Made by a program: the position numbers and the translations under genes. A stretch of 40,576 bases of DNA, from assembly GCA_030066015.1 (NCBI GenBank), contig JASJCL010000048.1, positions 1 through 40,576 on the forward strand, written 5' to 3'. This stretch comes from Desulfosarcinaceae bacterium (GTDB lineage: Bacteria; Desulfobacterota; Desulfobacteria; Desulfobacterales; Desulfosarcinaceae). The notes beneath the pieces were generated by a model. The model was not told the origin of the DNA. It saw only the letters and a program-made list of their open reading frames with translations, and searched no databases. This document shows positions 17,666 to 27,045 of this stretch, piece by piece. Positions within the stretch are counted from its first letter, which is position 1. Each line of letters opens with the position of its first letter.

Positions 17666-18643
17666 TCAGGGTAGGCTCTCGAAAAAATCCCAGATGAACG
17701 CGGCAGCGTCGAAGCCCTCCAATGGATGATCGGCTGGCGGCGCCGGGATGAAGTAGGGCCCCGGCCAGACATGCCCCCACTCCGCGATGGTGGTCAAGGC
17801 CGTCACGGCGCCCTCCGAACAGGCGTCCCAGCGCTGCGTACGTACCCTACCATCGAAGCGCCGTGACTCGGCGGGAGGATCGATGCAGCGGTTGGCGGCC
17901 TTCCAGAACGCGAGGGCATCCACCACGGGAGCGTAGGTGCGCTCCCCGCCGCGGTGCAGGGAGTGACCCCCGGAGAACGGCACATCATCATCCGCCAGTC
18001 CATGAATGATCAGCATGGGCAAGGGATTCCGGGGGGTCGGGACAAACCATTCCGGCACATGGGCCCCGGCGCGGCCACCGGGGCTGGCGGCCATGGGAAC
18101 CGCTGCCGCCAGTAGATCGGTCCGTTCCGCCGCGAAGCGATGGGTCAGCATGCCCCCGTTGGAGAAGCCCACCATGTAGATCCGCCGGCGATCTACGGAC
18201 AATCGTGCGATCACCTCTTCGATGGCCGCCGCCAGGTACCCGACGTCGTCGATCTGGTCTGCGGCCGCTTTGCCGCAGCAGTGGCCGGCGTTCCAGTGTT
18301 GCAGCAGGCCAAATATGCCGATTCCCTCCGGGTAGAGGACGATGAAATTCTCCCGATCGGCCAAGCGGCTGAATCCGGATATCCGCTCGATTCCTTTGGC
18401 CGTGTCAAAAGCGCCGTGGATCACGACGACCAGCGGTAGGCGGTTTCCATCCCGGTATCCGGGCGGTACATGCAGGCGGTAGGAACGCTGATAACCAGCG
18501 CTTTCGAGCTTCATGCGGCGGTAATAGGTCACGCCCCCCTCGATGGGGCCGTAGGGCGGTAAGCCGGCACATGCGCTCAGCAGCAGGGCGAGCATCGGTA
18601 GGTACAAGAGGCGTCGCTGTCCGGTGTTGCTGATGCCCATCAT
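17666..18643 (-). CDS. lipoprotein esterase, PHB-depolymerase (LpqC) family
   Basis: 325 residues from the ATG at 18643; a TTG two codons earlier is the other option. The lipobox LLLSACAG puts the lipidated Cys at residue 25, so the enzyme should be membrane-anchored on the periplasmic side. The catalytic set is Ser161 in GFSNGG, an Asp in the HGLADDDVPF segment (about 218-220) and His291 in EWGHVWPG. HGAFD near 76-80 is the oxyanion strand. Family members cleave polyhydroxyalkanoates, feruloyl or acetyl esters. The substrate here is not shown by the sequence. Confidence 0.87.
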   Translation of the reverse strand: MMGISNTGQRRLLYLPMLALLLSACAGLPPYGPIEGGVTYYRRMKLESAGYQRSYRLHVPPGYRDGNRLPLVVVIHGAFDTAKGIERISGFSRLADRENFIVLYPEGIGIFGLLQHWNAGHCCGKAAADQIDDVGYLAAAIEEVIARLSVDRRRIYMVGFSNGGMLTHRFAAERTDLLAAAVPMAASPGGRAGAHVPEWFVPTPRNPLPMLIIHGLADDDVPFSGGHSLHRGGERTYAPVVDALAFWKAANRCIDPPAESRRFDGRVRTQRWDACSEGAVTALTTIAEWGHVWPGPYFIPAPPADHPLEGFDAAAFIWDFFESLP

Positions 18644-18825
18644 CGTCAAGGCGACCCCTTTCCATTTGGGTGATGGCGGCGAATGATCGACGCCTCAACT
18701 TCTTGGCCTCTCGAAATCATAGGACATCTGCGGCCAAAGGTCCACGCGCTGTACATGGTTTCAGGCGTGATTAAGGTGGATAAACGGGTGCAGCGCGCCA
18801 TAAACTCCCAGAGAAGGTGATCAGC

Positions 18826-20112
18826 ATGACGGTGAAAAATCTGCCAGACGATAACCACGCCCCCGTCCTCATCGTCGGCGGCGGCATTGCCGGACTGGCC
18901 TGCGCCCGCCACCTGCACACCCACGAGGTGGCGGTGGAGGTCCTTGAGGCCTCGCGCCGGGTTGGCGGTCGGATCAAGACCGACCAATTGGACGGCTACT
19001 TACTGGACCGCGGCTTCCAGGTGTTGCAAACAGCTTACCCCGATGCGCGACGGATGCTCGATTATGGCCGACTGAACCTGCAGTCCTTCGCCCCCGGGGT
19101 TCGTGTTCGGATTGGCAACCGGTTTTACACCCTGGCCGACCCACTGCGACGCCCCTGGTGGCTGATGAGCACCCTCGGCGCACCCATCGGCGGCCTGATG
19201 GATCGGATCCGGCTGCTGCGCCTGACCCTCGGGGCCGCTCTGCCGCCGATGGAGCGCCTCTTTTCGGGACCGGAATTGGAGAGCATGCACTTCCTGCGCG
19301 AACAGGGTTTTTCCGATCCCATGATTCAGCGCTTTTTTGTTCCCTTTTTCGGCGGCGTCTGTCTGGACCGCCGATTGCGGGCCTCCAGCCGGGTATTGCG
19401 CTACGTGGTCCGAATGTTCGCCCGCGGGGAGGCCGCACTGCCGACCGCCGGCATGGAGGCGATTCCCCGGCAGCTGGCCAGCCATCTGCCCGAGGCCTCG
19501 CTGCGGACTGGTGCACGGGTGCGGCGGGTCACGTCCAAGGGTATCATCTTGGATGATGGCAGCCAGCGGTCGGCCAGGGCGGTGGTGATCGCCACTGGAG
19601 CGCCGATGGCTGAACAGCTGCTCGAGCGACCGCCCCGCGCCGCCTCGGTGGCCGAAACCTGCCTCTACTTTGCCTGCAATCGAGCGGCCTGGCACTCGCG
19701 CTTTCTGCTCCTCAACGGCACCGGTGAGGGGCCGATCAACAACCTGTGCTTCCCCAGCAGTGTATCCGCCGCTTACGCGCCATCGGGCAAATCACTGGCC
19801 GCCGTCGTGGTCTTGGGGAGCCCTCCGCCCAACGACGCGACCCTCATTGCCGCGGTGAGAGCCCAGTTGACGGCGTGGTTCGGTTCTCAAGTGCAGGGGT
19901 GGCGACATCTGCGATCCTACCACATCGCGCACGCCCTCCCGTCCCAACGCCCCCCTACCGAAAGTCCCTACCGGTCGGCAGTCCGGATTCGATCGGGGAT
20001 CTACCGCTGTGGGGAGCTGGACAGCCTACCGGGCATACAGTGGGCGCTGCTGTCGGGTCGGCGGACCGCCGAAGCGGTGTTGCGGGATTTGAAGCTGTCC
20101 GGTCCGAATTGA
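18826..20112 (+). CDS. FAD-dependent amine-oxidase/protoporphyrinogen-oxidase-like oxidoreductase
   Basis: 428 residues from the ATG at 18826, eight bases after GAGAAGG; the frame also offers a GTG at 18817. The FAD-binding glycines are GGGIAGLACARHL (about 18-30), the second motif is VGGRIKTD, and the C-terminal flavin motif is GELDSLPGIQWALLSGRR. The fold is that of flavin amine oxidases, which includes protoporphyrinogen oxidase, monoamine oxidases and phytoene desaturases. The substrate is unknown. It precedes the AttEFGH-like operon by 117 bp on the same strand. Confidence 0.85.
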   Translation: MTVKNLPDDNHAPVLIVGGGIAGLACARHLHTHEVAVEVLEASRRVGGRIKTDQLDGYLLDRGFQVLQTAYPDARRMLDYGRLNLQSFAPGVRVRIGNRFYTLADPLRRPWWLMSTLGAPIGGLMDRIRLLRLTLGAALPPMERLFSGPELESMHFLREQGFSDPMIQRFFVPFFGGVCLDRRLRASSRVLRYVVRMFARGEAALPTAGMEAIPRQLASHLPEASLRTGARVRRVTSKGIILDDGSQRSARAVVIATGAPMAEQLLERPPRAASVAETCLYFACNRAAWHSRFLLLNGTGEGPINNLCFPSSVSAAYAPSGKSLAAVVVLGSPPPNDATLIAAVRAQLTAWFGSQVQGWRHLRSYHIAHALPSQRPPTESPYRSAVRIRSGIYRCGELDSLPGIQWALLSGRRTAEAVLRDLKLSGPN

Positions 20113-20229
20113 CTTCTGCAGCCCGATGCGCATCATAGTTCTCACATTCGAGACGCACCGCCGCAAGCGCCCCGTCCACCATCCGGTGGCTGGCGGTACA
20201 CCCATCTATGTCTTAGGAGCTCCCACGAT

Positions 20230-20940
20230 ATGCAGACCACCACGACGAGCGCCGCCCCACCCGACAGCGAGCGATCGATACAGGCCCGCGATCTGACCCG
20301 CATATACCGCGTGGGATCGGTTTCCGTCACCGGCATCGAGGGCGTCAATCTGTCGGTGCCTGCTGGCCAAATGGTGGTGCTCAAAGGGGAAAGCGGATCG
20401 GGTAAAAGCACCCTGCTCTCCTTGCTGGCGGGATTGGATCGGCTCACCCACGGCGCGTTGACGGTCGCCGGCCGCGATCTGAGCGCTCCCAGCGACACCG
20501 AATTGACGACCTTCCGGCGGCATGCGGTGGGGATGGTCTTCCAGGCCTTCAATCTCCTGCCGACCCTGACGGTGCTGGAGAACGCCTGTCTGCCGGCCCT
20601 CCTGGCCGGCGCCAATCCCGACACCGCACACACCAAGGCCAGCGATCTGCTCTCGTGGCTCGGGTTGAACGATCGCCTCGACCACCGGCCGAGCCAGCTC
20701 TCCGGCGGGGAGATGCAGCGTACCGCCATCGCCCGCGCCCTGATAAACGATCCCGGCATCATTTTGGCTGACGAGCCCACCGGCAATCTGGATTCGCACA
20801 ACGCCAGAAAAGTGATCGCGCTGTTGGCCGATCTGAACAGAGAGTTTGACCGGACTGTCGTAGTGGCCACCCACAGCGACCTGGTCGATCCCTTTGCCAC
20901 CATGGTGCTGGCGCTTCAGGACGGTCGCGTGGCATCATGA
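20230..20940 (+). CDS. LolD/MacB-type ABC ATP-binding protein
   Basis: 236 residues. Walker A GESGSGKS (53-60), signature LSGGE (157-161) and Walker B IILADEP (177-183), followed by TGNLDS, the hallmark of the LolD/MacB/FtsE class. AGGAG precedes the start by 10 bases. The stop codon overlaps the permease start (ATGA at 20937-20940). With the permease and the AttH-like protein it matches the AttEFGH gene set, with the two permeases fused in one polypeptide. Confidence 0.92.
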   Translation: MQTTTTSAAPPDSERSIQARDLTRIYRVGSVSVTGIEGVNLSVPAGQMVVLKGESGSGKSTLLSLLAGLDRLTHGALTVAGRDLSAPSDTELTTFRRHAVGMVFQAFNLLPTLTVLENACLPALLAGANPDTAHTKASDLLSWLGLNDRLDHRPSQLSGGEMQRTAIARALINDPGIILADEPTGNLDSHNARKVIALLADLNREFDRTVVVATHSDLVDPFATMVLALQDGRVAS

Positions 20941-23540
20941 CGCAATCGATGCAGACGATCCTCAACGGCCTGCGCCTGTTCCGATGGTTTACCCTGCGTC
21001 ACCTGCGCCGCCGCCTCCTGCGCACCTTGGCCGTGCTCGTGGGAATCGCCCTGGGTGCAGCGGTATTCACCAGCGTTCGTCTGGCGGTACAGGCCACGCT
21101 GACCGCCTATTCCAACAGCATGGCCCATATCACGGGCACCAGCGATCTGTCGGTGGTGCGCCCCGGCGGACGGGTGCCGGATGGTTTGGTGGTGGATCTG
21201 CTGCGCCACCCCGCCGTGCAGTCGGCCTCCCCCCTGCTCTCGGCCTATGTTCGACCGGCCCATCAGGAAACACCCTTCCTCTTGCTGGGGCTCGATCCGG
21301 TGCTGGATCGGAACCTGCGACGGTGGCGCCTGAGGGACCCCCAAGCGGGTCCTTCGGCCGATTGGTCCGCGCTCATGACACACCCTTACACCATGGTGAT
21401 CGGGGACGGACTGGCGGAGCATTTCGGCTGGCAGCCAGGCCAGGCGACGCCCTTGATACACGGCCAGCGGACCGCCGAGTTTCGGGTGATCGACATCCTT
21501 GCCGCGGATGGCGTGGCCCTTGTCGAAGGCGGTCGCATCGCGGTCTGCGACATCGCCACCTTTCAGGAGTTCACCGGCCTGCACGGGCAGGCGGACTGGA
21601 TCGATCTGCGTCTGAATGGTACGGCCAGCCCGGAGAGCGCCACCGAAATCGCCGCGCGCCTGCCCCCCGGTATCCAGCTGCGCTCCCCCACCGCGCGCAG
21701 CGAGAGTGGCCGTGGGATGATCCGGGCCTATCAACTGAGCCTCACCTTTCTCAGCTTCATCTCCCTTTTCGTGGGCATGTTCCTGGTCTATAGTCTGGTT
21801 GCCCTCAATGCCGCCGCCAGGCGTCGGGAGTTGGCGGTGATGCGGGCCAGCGGCGCTTCGGGAAACCTCCTCTTCGCGCTCTTCGTCGGCGAGGGGGCCG
21901 TCATCGGTCTGGTCGGTTGGCTGTTGGCACTGCCCATCAGCGGTCTCCTGGTCAAACACCTGCTGGCCGCGGTGAGTGGAACGGTCTCCATGCTCTTTGT
22001 GCAGGTGCAGGTGGACGGCCTGACCCTCGACACCTGGGAGGTTCTGCTCAGCTTCGGGGTCACCGTGGCCGTCGCCATGCTGGCCGCCGTTCAGCCGGCC
22101 CGGGAAGCGATGGCGGTGTCGCCACGGGAAGCGATGGCGATCTCCACCGCTGCGTCGTTTCGGCCGGCGCTTTTCCGGCGCCTGGCCATTGGCGGCGGTT
22201 TTCTCCTGGTCCTGGTCTACCCAGTCTCCCAGCTTCCCAGCCCGCCGTCGCTATCTTTGTCCGGCTATCTCGCGGCCCTGCTGCTCTTCGTGGGCGTTGC
22301 CCTCCTGGCGCCGCTGCTGTTGCGCCACTTCGGGCGCCTGTTGAAACGCCGGCTCCAGCGACTGGGCGGACAACCCGCCGCTCTGGCCGCCGACTACCTG
22401 AGATCGAGCGGCGTCCAGACGGCCATCTCCATTGGGGCCCTCATCACCGCGGTGGCCTTGTTCACCGCCCTGGTGATCATGGTGCACAGCTTCCGGACCA
22501 CGACCATCCTCTGGGTGGAGCAGAGCATCGCCGGAGATCTCTATGTGCGCCCCAAGCTGGCCGAACTTAACCGCTTCCGGGATCCGCTGCCACCGCAGGT
22601 GGTTGCCAAACTCATCAGCGTGACAGATCTGGTGGATCTCGTTCCCATGCGTCGGCTGGAACTCGATCTGAAAGGACATACCCATCTGTTTGAAGCGATG
22701 GACTATGCCGACTACACCGTGCGCAATCGTTTCATCTGGTTGGACGGCGACCCAAGCCGCATCGCAAAAGCGTTCCAGCGCGGCCAAGGGGTGGTGGTAT
22801 CGGAGGTGTTCGCCAACCGCACTGGGCTGGGCGTCGGCGACCCTTATCGGATCCAGATCGGCGACCAACAGCTGGACGAACCGATTCTGGGGATTTTCAG
22901 GGATTACCGCACCCGCGGGGGCGCAGTTTACTACGCCCTGACCCGCTACCAGGAGCGCTTTGATGATGTGAGCTGGAGCGGCGTGCAGATCAACGTGGCC
23001 GCGGACGCCGAAAACCCGGCAGCGGTGATGGACCGCATCCGCACCGACCTGATCACCTGCTGCGGCGCGGCGCTGGAGATGATCGACGGCCGGAATCTGC
23101 GCCGGGCCATCGTGCAGATCTTCGACGAGACCTTCGCCATTACCACGGTGCTACTCCTCATCGCCCTGATGGTCGCCGCCATCGGCATCGCCACCACCTT
23201 GGCCGTACTGGTGCTCCAGCGCCGCCGGCAGCTCAACACCCTCCTGGCCATGGGCGGCAGCGCGAGGCAGCTGCGATCCATGATCTTCTGGGAAGCCGGC
23301 CTCATCGCCCTGGTGGGGCAGATGGCCGGGCTGGCGAGCGGCGGCGTCCTATCCCTCCTGCTGATCTTTGTGGTCAACCGACAATCCTTTGGCTGGACCT
23401 TTCTCTATCGGGTGGACTGGACAACCCTGCTACTGGCCATGCCCCTGATCTTCGCTGCGGCATTGCTGGCCGCCCTGCCGGCGGTCAAACTGGCCCTGGA
23501 CAGCGCGCCGGCCGCCCTCCTGCGGGGAGGAACGCCATGA
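20937..23540 (+). CDS. large FtsX-family ABC permease (AttF-AttG-like fusion)
   Basis: 867 residues. An N-terminal membrane helix (about 28-50) is followed by a periplasmic domain (about 51-255). A first FtsX domain follows with helices from about 265 on and the RRRELAVMRASGAS cytoplasmic loop. More helices lead to a second periplasmic domain (about 545-720) and a final FtsX domain with the RRRQLNTLLAMGGSARQL loop. The two repeated halves, about ten helices in all, fit a mechanotransmission-type permease that moves lipids or lipoproteins rather than a small-solute channel. It overlaps both neighbours by four bases. Confidence 0.9.
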   Translation: MTQSMQTILNGLRLFRWFTLRHLRRRLLRTLAVLVGIALGAAVFTSVRLAVQATLTAYSNSMAHITGTSDLSVVRPGGRVPDGLVVDLLRHPAVQSASPLLSAYVRPAHQETPFLLLGLDPVLDRNLRRWRLRDPQAGPSADWSALMTHPYTMVIGDGLAEHFGWQPGQATPLIHGQRTAEFRVIDILAADGVALVEGGRIAVCDIATFQEFTGLHGQADWIDLRLNGTASPESATEIAARLPPGIQLRSPTARSESGRGMIRAYQLSLTFLSFISLFVGMFLVYSLVALNAAARRRELAVMRASGASGNLLFALFVGEGAVIGLVGWLLALPISGLLVKHLLAAVSGTVSMLFVQVQVDGLTLDTWEVLLSFGVTVAVAMLAAVQPAREAMAVSPREAMAISTAASFRPALFRRLAIGGGFLLVLVYPVSQLPSPPSLSLSGYLAALLLFVGVALLAPLLLRHFGRLLKRRLQRLGGQPAALAADYLRSSGVQTAISIGALITAVALFTALVIMVHSFRTTTILWVEQSIAGDLYVRPKLAELNRFRDPLPPQVVAKLISVTDLVDLVPMRRLELDLKGHTHLFEAMDYADYTVRNRFIWLDGDPSRIAKAFQRGQGVVVSEVFANRTGLGVGDPYRIQIGDQQLDEPILGIFRDYRTRGGAVYYALTRYQERFDDVSWSGVQINVAADAENPAAVMDRIRTDLITCCGAALEMIDGRNLRRAIVQIFDETFAITTVLLLIALMVAAIGIATTLAVLVLQRRRQLNTLLAMGGSARQLRSMIFWEAGLIALVGQMAGLASGGVLSLLLIFVVNRQSFGWTFLYRVDWTTLLLAMPLIFAAALLAALPAVKLALDSAPAALLRGGTP

Positions 23541-24703
23541 GGGCGGCCACAACCATGGCGTGGCTGATGCTCCTCGGCGCTGCGCTCTGGTTGGCCGTCG
23601 CAGTCTGGGCCGCGGACCCAGGCGCGGCGGCCAGCGCGAATGCGGATCAAAGCGGTTTCAAAACGGTCAGCGGTCCCTGCGCCCTCACCTTCCCAGCGGA
23701 CCATGGGCCCCATCCGGCGTATCGCACCGAGTGGTGGTACTACACCGGCAATCTCGTGTCCCCGAGCAACCGGCGTTTTGGCTTTCAATTGACCTTTTTC
23801 CGCAGCGGCTTGGAACGGCCGCAGGAGGGGCAAGAGTGGCCGGATCCTGCCTCGGCGTGGCGCACCGACCAGATCTATCTGGCCCACGCCGCTGTCAGCG
23901 ACATCGACGGCGGCCGCCATTATCAATCAGAACAGATGGTGCGGCCCGTGCTCGGCATGGCCGGCGCCCAACAGGCAGGTGATCGCGTGACCATCCACCT
24001 CAATGCGTGGCAAACCGTCATCACCCCCCAGGCCCATCACCTGAAGGCCGATGGGGCGGACTTCGTCCTGAACCTCACCTTGACGCCCGCCAAAGGGGTC
24101 GTCCTGCACGGCGAGGATGGCTATAGTCGCAAAGGCGACGGGGTCGAAGAGGCCAGCTGCTACTACTCCTTCACCCGCCTGAAGGCGTCAGGGGAGCTGA
24201 GCGTGTCTGACGCCCGCCACGCGGTTGTGGGAACCGCCTGGATGGACCATGAATTCAGCACGGCACCCCTGTCAGCCGAGCTCACCGGCTGGGACTGGTT
24301 CAGTCTCCAGCTGGGCGACGGTACCGAGGTGATGATTTATCTCTTGCGACAGGCGCAGGGCGACGCGCATCCCGCCTCCAGCGGCACCTTCGTCGACCCT
24401 GCGGGTCGCACGCGTCACCTGCGACGCGACGAGCTGCGTGTGCAGCCGCTGGACCACTGGACCAGTCCCCACAGCGGCGGCCGCTATCCCATCCGGTGGC
24501 GCGTCGAGGTGGTGCCGCTGGCGTTGACCCTGCTGGTGGAGGCCAACCTGAAGGAGCAGGAGATGCGCACACCCGGCAGCACCAACGTCAGTTACTGGGA
24601 GGGGAGTGTCCGAGCTTCGGGGACCCGGGGCGGTGAGCGGGTTGAGGGGGTCGGCTATGTGGAGTTGACCGGCTATGCAGCCCCCTTTGATGCCCCCATG
24701 TAG
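23537..24703 (+). CDS. AttH/CrtC-like lipocalin-fold secreted protein
   Basis: 388 residues with a signal peptide (about 1-26, ending AVWA-AD). The family hallmark EWWYYTGNL is at 65-73. DHEF and GWDWFSLQLGDG (about 237-257) match the second lipocalin-like half shared by AttH and carotenoid 1,2-hydratase. It overlaps the permease by ATGA, so it belongs to the ABC operon. In that setting a periplasmic lipid-binding or lipid-modifying partner is more likely than a carotenoid enzyme. Confidence 0.88.
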   Translation: MRAATTMAWLMLLGAALWLAVAVWAADPGAAASANADQSGFKTVSGPCALTFPADHGPHPAYRTEWWYYTGNLVSPSNRRFGFQLTFFRSGLERPQEGQEWPDPASAWRTDQIYLAHAAVSDIDGGRHYQSEQMVRPVLGMAGAQQAGDRVTIHLNAWQTVITPQAHHLKADGADFVLNLTLTPAKGVVLHGEDGYSRKGDGVEEASCYYSFTRLKASGELSVSDARHAVVGTAWMDHEFSTAPLSAELTGWDWFSLQLGDGTEVMIYLLRQAQGDAHPASSGTFVDPAGRTRHLRRDELRVQPLDHWTSPHSGGRYPIRWRVEVVPLALTLLVEANLKEQEMRTPGSTNVSYWEGSVRASGTRGGERVEGVGYVELTGYAAPFDAPM

Positions 24704-24710
24704 GAAGACC

Positions 24711-24731
24711 GGCGGGCTTGCCGCCTTTTTT
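24711..24731 (+). terminator. intrinsic terminator after AttH-like gene
   Basis: GGCGG (24711-24715), loop GCTTG, CCGCC (24721-24725), then six T. It lies 7 bases after the stop codon, in the convergent gap before the ABC-2 permease gene. Confidence 0.8.
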
Positions 24732-24768
24732 CGCCCGCTGAGGTCATGCCATCGGGGAGGTGGCGCTA

Positions 24769-25839
24769 TCAGCGGGTCCAGGAAAAGCGCAGGGCGCCGA
24801 TGGTGAGGAAGACCACCGTCATCAGGGTGAGGATGGCGAGCTGGGGTGCCACTGCGGTCAAGGTGGCCCCCTCGTTCATGATTTCCCGCACGGCGCTGAG
24901 AAGGTGGGTCAACGGGAAGCAGGCCGCCACCTGACGCACCCATTCGGGAGCGCCTTCGAGGCTGAACCATACCTCGGAGAGGAACATCATGGGCCAGGAG
25001 AGGAAGTTGAGCACCCCATTGGTAAACTCTTCGGAGGTTCCCCGCGCGGCGAGCACCAGTCCCATGGCGGTGAGACTGGCCCCTCCCAGAAGGAAGGCGA
25101 CCAGGAGATCCAGATAGGACCCCACCACCCGGAACCGAAAAATCACCGCGCAACATATCCAAACGATGACCAGGGAGAACATCAAGAGGAAGAGCCGCGA
25201 AAGCATCTGGGCGGTGAGGTATTCGAACGGTGAGAGCGGGGTGGCTTTGAGGCGCTTTAGGACGCCGTTCTTGCGATAGCGCACCACCACGAACCCCACG
25301 CCGTAGAGCGCGGAAAACATCATATTCATCGCCAGGATGCCGGGAAAGAGCCAGTCGATGTAGGGCACCTGGTAGCCCTGAATCGGCGCCCGTTCAACCG
25401 GCAAGGGATCTCCCTCCGCCCGCAGCCCCTCCCTCAGCAAGCGCTCGGCGATGTAGCCTTTGGGAGAGGTATCACTTACCCAGTAGCGGTAGTTGGCGGG
25501 CCCCGCTGCCTCACCCGCCGCGCCCACCTCCACGAGCAGATCGATCTTATGGTGCTGGAGACGCATCATGCCGCTGGCCTGGTCGGAAAAGCCGATGAAG
25601 CTCAGATAGCGGGTCTCCTGGACGCCAGGGGGCATCGGCAGGTCTTCGGCCGCTATCGGCCCTGCTGGCTGAGGAAACAGGCCGATCTTGAAACTCTGGT
25701 GACGGTCGCTGCCAAACATGATGGCGAAACCGACCACCAGCAGAAACGGAAAGAAAAAATTCCATCCGAAAGCCGCTCGATCCCGGAAAAACTCGCGGTT
25801 GCGGGCGGTGAACATAACCATAATTCGGCGAAGTCGCAT
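24769..25839 (-). CDS. ABC-2 type exporter permease
   Basis: 356 residues. The first membrane helix is at about 27-43, a long extracytoplasmic segment spans about 45-165, and five further helices fill the C-terminal half. The short basic loop VRYRKNGVLKRLKATPLSP (about 185-205) is typical of the ABC2_membrane domain. The start follows the ATPase stop by 6 bases. Together they make a two-gene exporter of the NatAB/YhfQ-like or drug/lipid type; cargo unknown. Confidence 0.88.
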   Translation of the reverse strand: MRLRRIMVMFTARNREFFRDRAAFGWNFFFPFLLVVGFAIMFGSDRHQSFKIGLFPQPAGPIAAEDLPMPPGVQETRYLSFIGFSDQASGMMRLQHHKIDLLVEVGAAGEAAGPANYRYWVSDTSPKGYIAERLLREGLRAEGDPLPVERAPIQGYQVPYIDWLFPGILAMNMMFSALYGVGFVVVRYRKNGVLKRLKATPLSPFEYLTAQMLSRLFLLMFSLVIVWICCAVIFRFRVVGSYLDLLVAFLLGGASLTAMGLVLAARGTSEEFTNGVLNFLSWPMMFLSEVWFSLEGAPEWVRQVAACFPLTHLLSAVREIMNEGATLTAVAPQLAILTLMTVVFLTIGALRFSWTR

Positions 25840-25845
25840 GGCTGA

Positions 25846-26754
25846 CTATTCTCTCAGATGACGTCCGGTTAGATTGAGGAAGACCGATTCCAGGTTGGGG
25901 GGATGCACCTGTAGTTCGCTGAGGTCGAAGCCGTTCGCGAGGAGAAGGTTGAGGCCACGATTCAGATCAGATGCCAGGAATTTCACCCGGCCGTTATGTT
26001 CATGGCTGGGCAGATCCGGCGGCATCGCCCTGCCCGCCGTCGCGGGGATGGGGATGCTGATCCCCACTTCCGGACAATGGGCCTTCAGCAACTGATCGAC
26101 GGTGCCGTTGGCGATGATTCGGCCCCGGTCCATGATCGCGATGGTGTCGCAGAGGTGTTCGGCCTCCTCCATGTAATGGGTGGTGAGGACAATGGTCTTG
26201 CCCTGAGACTTGATATCCTCGATGATGGCCCAGAGGTTGTGACGCGCCTGGGGATCCAGTCCCGTTGAGGGTTCATCCAGAAATACCAGCTCCGGCCGGT
26301 TGACGAGGGCCAATGCCAGGAGCAGGCGCTGGCGTTGGCCGCCGGAGAGGTCGGTGGTGCGGCGGCCGGCGATTTCACTCAGATGGCAGAGGGCGCTGAG
26401 GTCCTCCAGGTCGGCCCCATGGTCATATAGCCGACGGAAGGCCGCCAGTGTTTCGGCCACGCTCATGAAATCGAGCAGGGCGGTGGACTGAAACATGATT
26501 CCCATGCGGGCATTGGTCGCCGCCGTCCGCGCTGCACCTTGAAACAATACCTCTCCCTGGGTAGGTGCCTGGATCCCCTCAGCGATCTCGATGAGAGTGG
26601 TCTTACCGGCCCCGTTGGGCCCGAGCAGGCCAAAGCAGATGCCGGCGGGGATCTCCAGATCGACCCCATCGACAGCCCGTACCTCTCCATAATGTTTTGA
26701 GATCTGGCGCAGTTGCAGGATGGTGCTCGTCTGACGCGGCATCTGGTGTCTCAT
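25846..26754 (-). CDS. ABC-2 exporter ATP-binding protein
   Basis: 302 residues from the ATG at 26754; an ATG at 26742 also fits, and neither has a strong ribosome-binding site. The longer open frame to 26850 is probably not translated. Walker A GPNGAGKT (45-52), signature LSGGQ, Walker B LVFLDEPSTGLD and the TTHYMEEAEHLCD switch region are intact. The C-terminal extension of about 90 residues (MPPDLPSHEHN onward) is common in CcmA/NodI-like exporters. Operon with the downstream permease gene. Confidence 0.9.
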   Translation of the reverse strand: MRHQMPRQTSTILQLRQISKHYGEVRAVDGVDLEIPAGICFGLLGPNGAGKTTLIEIAEGIQAPTQGEVLFQGAARTAATNARMGIMFQSTALLDFMSVAETLAAFRRLYDHGADLEDLSALCHLSEIAGRRTTDLSGGQRQRLLLALALVNRPELVFLDEPSTGLDPQARHNLWAIIEDIKSQGKTIVLTTHYMEEAEHLCDTIAIMDRGRIIANGTVDQLLKAHCPEVGISIPIPATAGRAMPPDLPSHEHNGRVKFLASDLNRGLNLLLANGFDLSELQVHPPNLESVFLNLTGRHLRE

Positions 26755-27045
26755 TGACGTTGGGCGCCCAAATTCACAGGGTCGCGGGCGGGTGAGCGGT
26801 GATCGGCGTTGCGGCTGCCAGAAAGTAGAGAAACCGATGTCACATGTCAACCCGACGCCGTTCGGGCAATCGCCGACGGACGCCCTTTCCCCGCTGGGTC
26901 AATTTCTCCTCGACTTTCAGGGCAACTCTAGTGTAAAGCATCTGTATTTATTGTCTAATTATATGTCATCCCATTTCCCTCGGCAGCCCGCTGGCACCTG
27001 CGTCGCTGACCCATATACCGTTACGACCCAATAGGAGGATTCGCC

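Noticed and set aside
23537-24703. Carotenoid 1,2-hydratase (CrtC) reading of the lipocalin-like gene, with the FAD enzyme at 18826 as a desaturase
   Set aside because: The gene overlaps an FtsX-type permease as in AttEFGH operons, and no phytoene synthase or other carotenoid gene is present. The FAD enzyme looks closer to protoporphyrinogen/amine oxidases.
26792-27034. 80-codon plus-strand open frame before the YhdH-like gene
   Set aside because: No ribosome-binding site, unbiased composition, and it runs through the AT-rich promoter-like patch and over the upstream region of the divergent ATPase gene.
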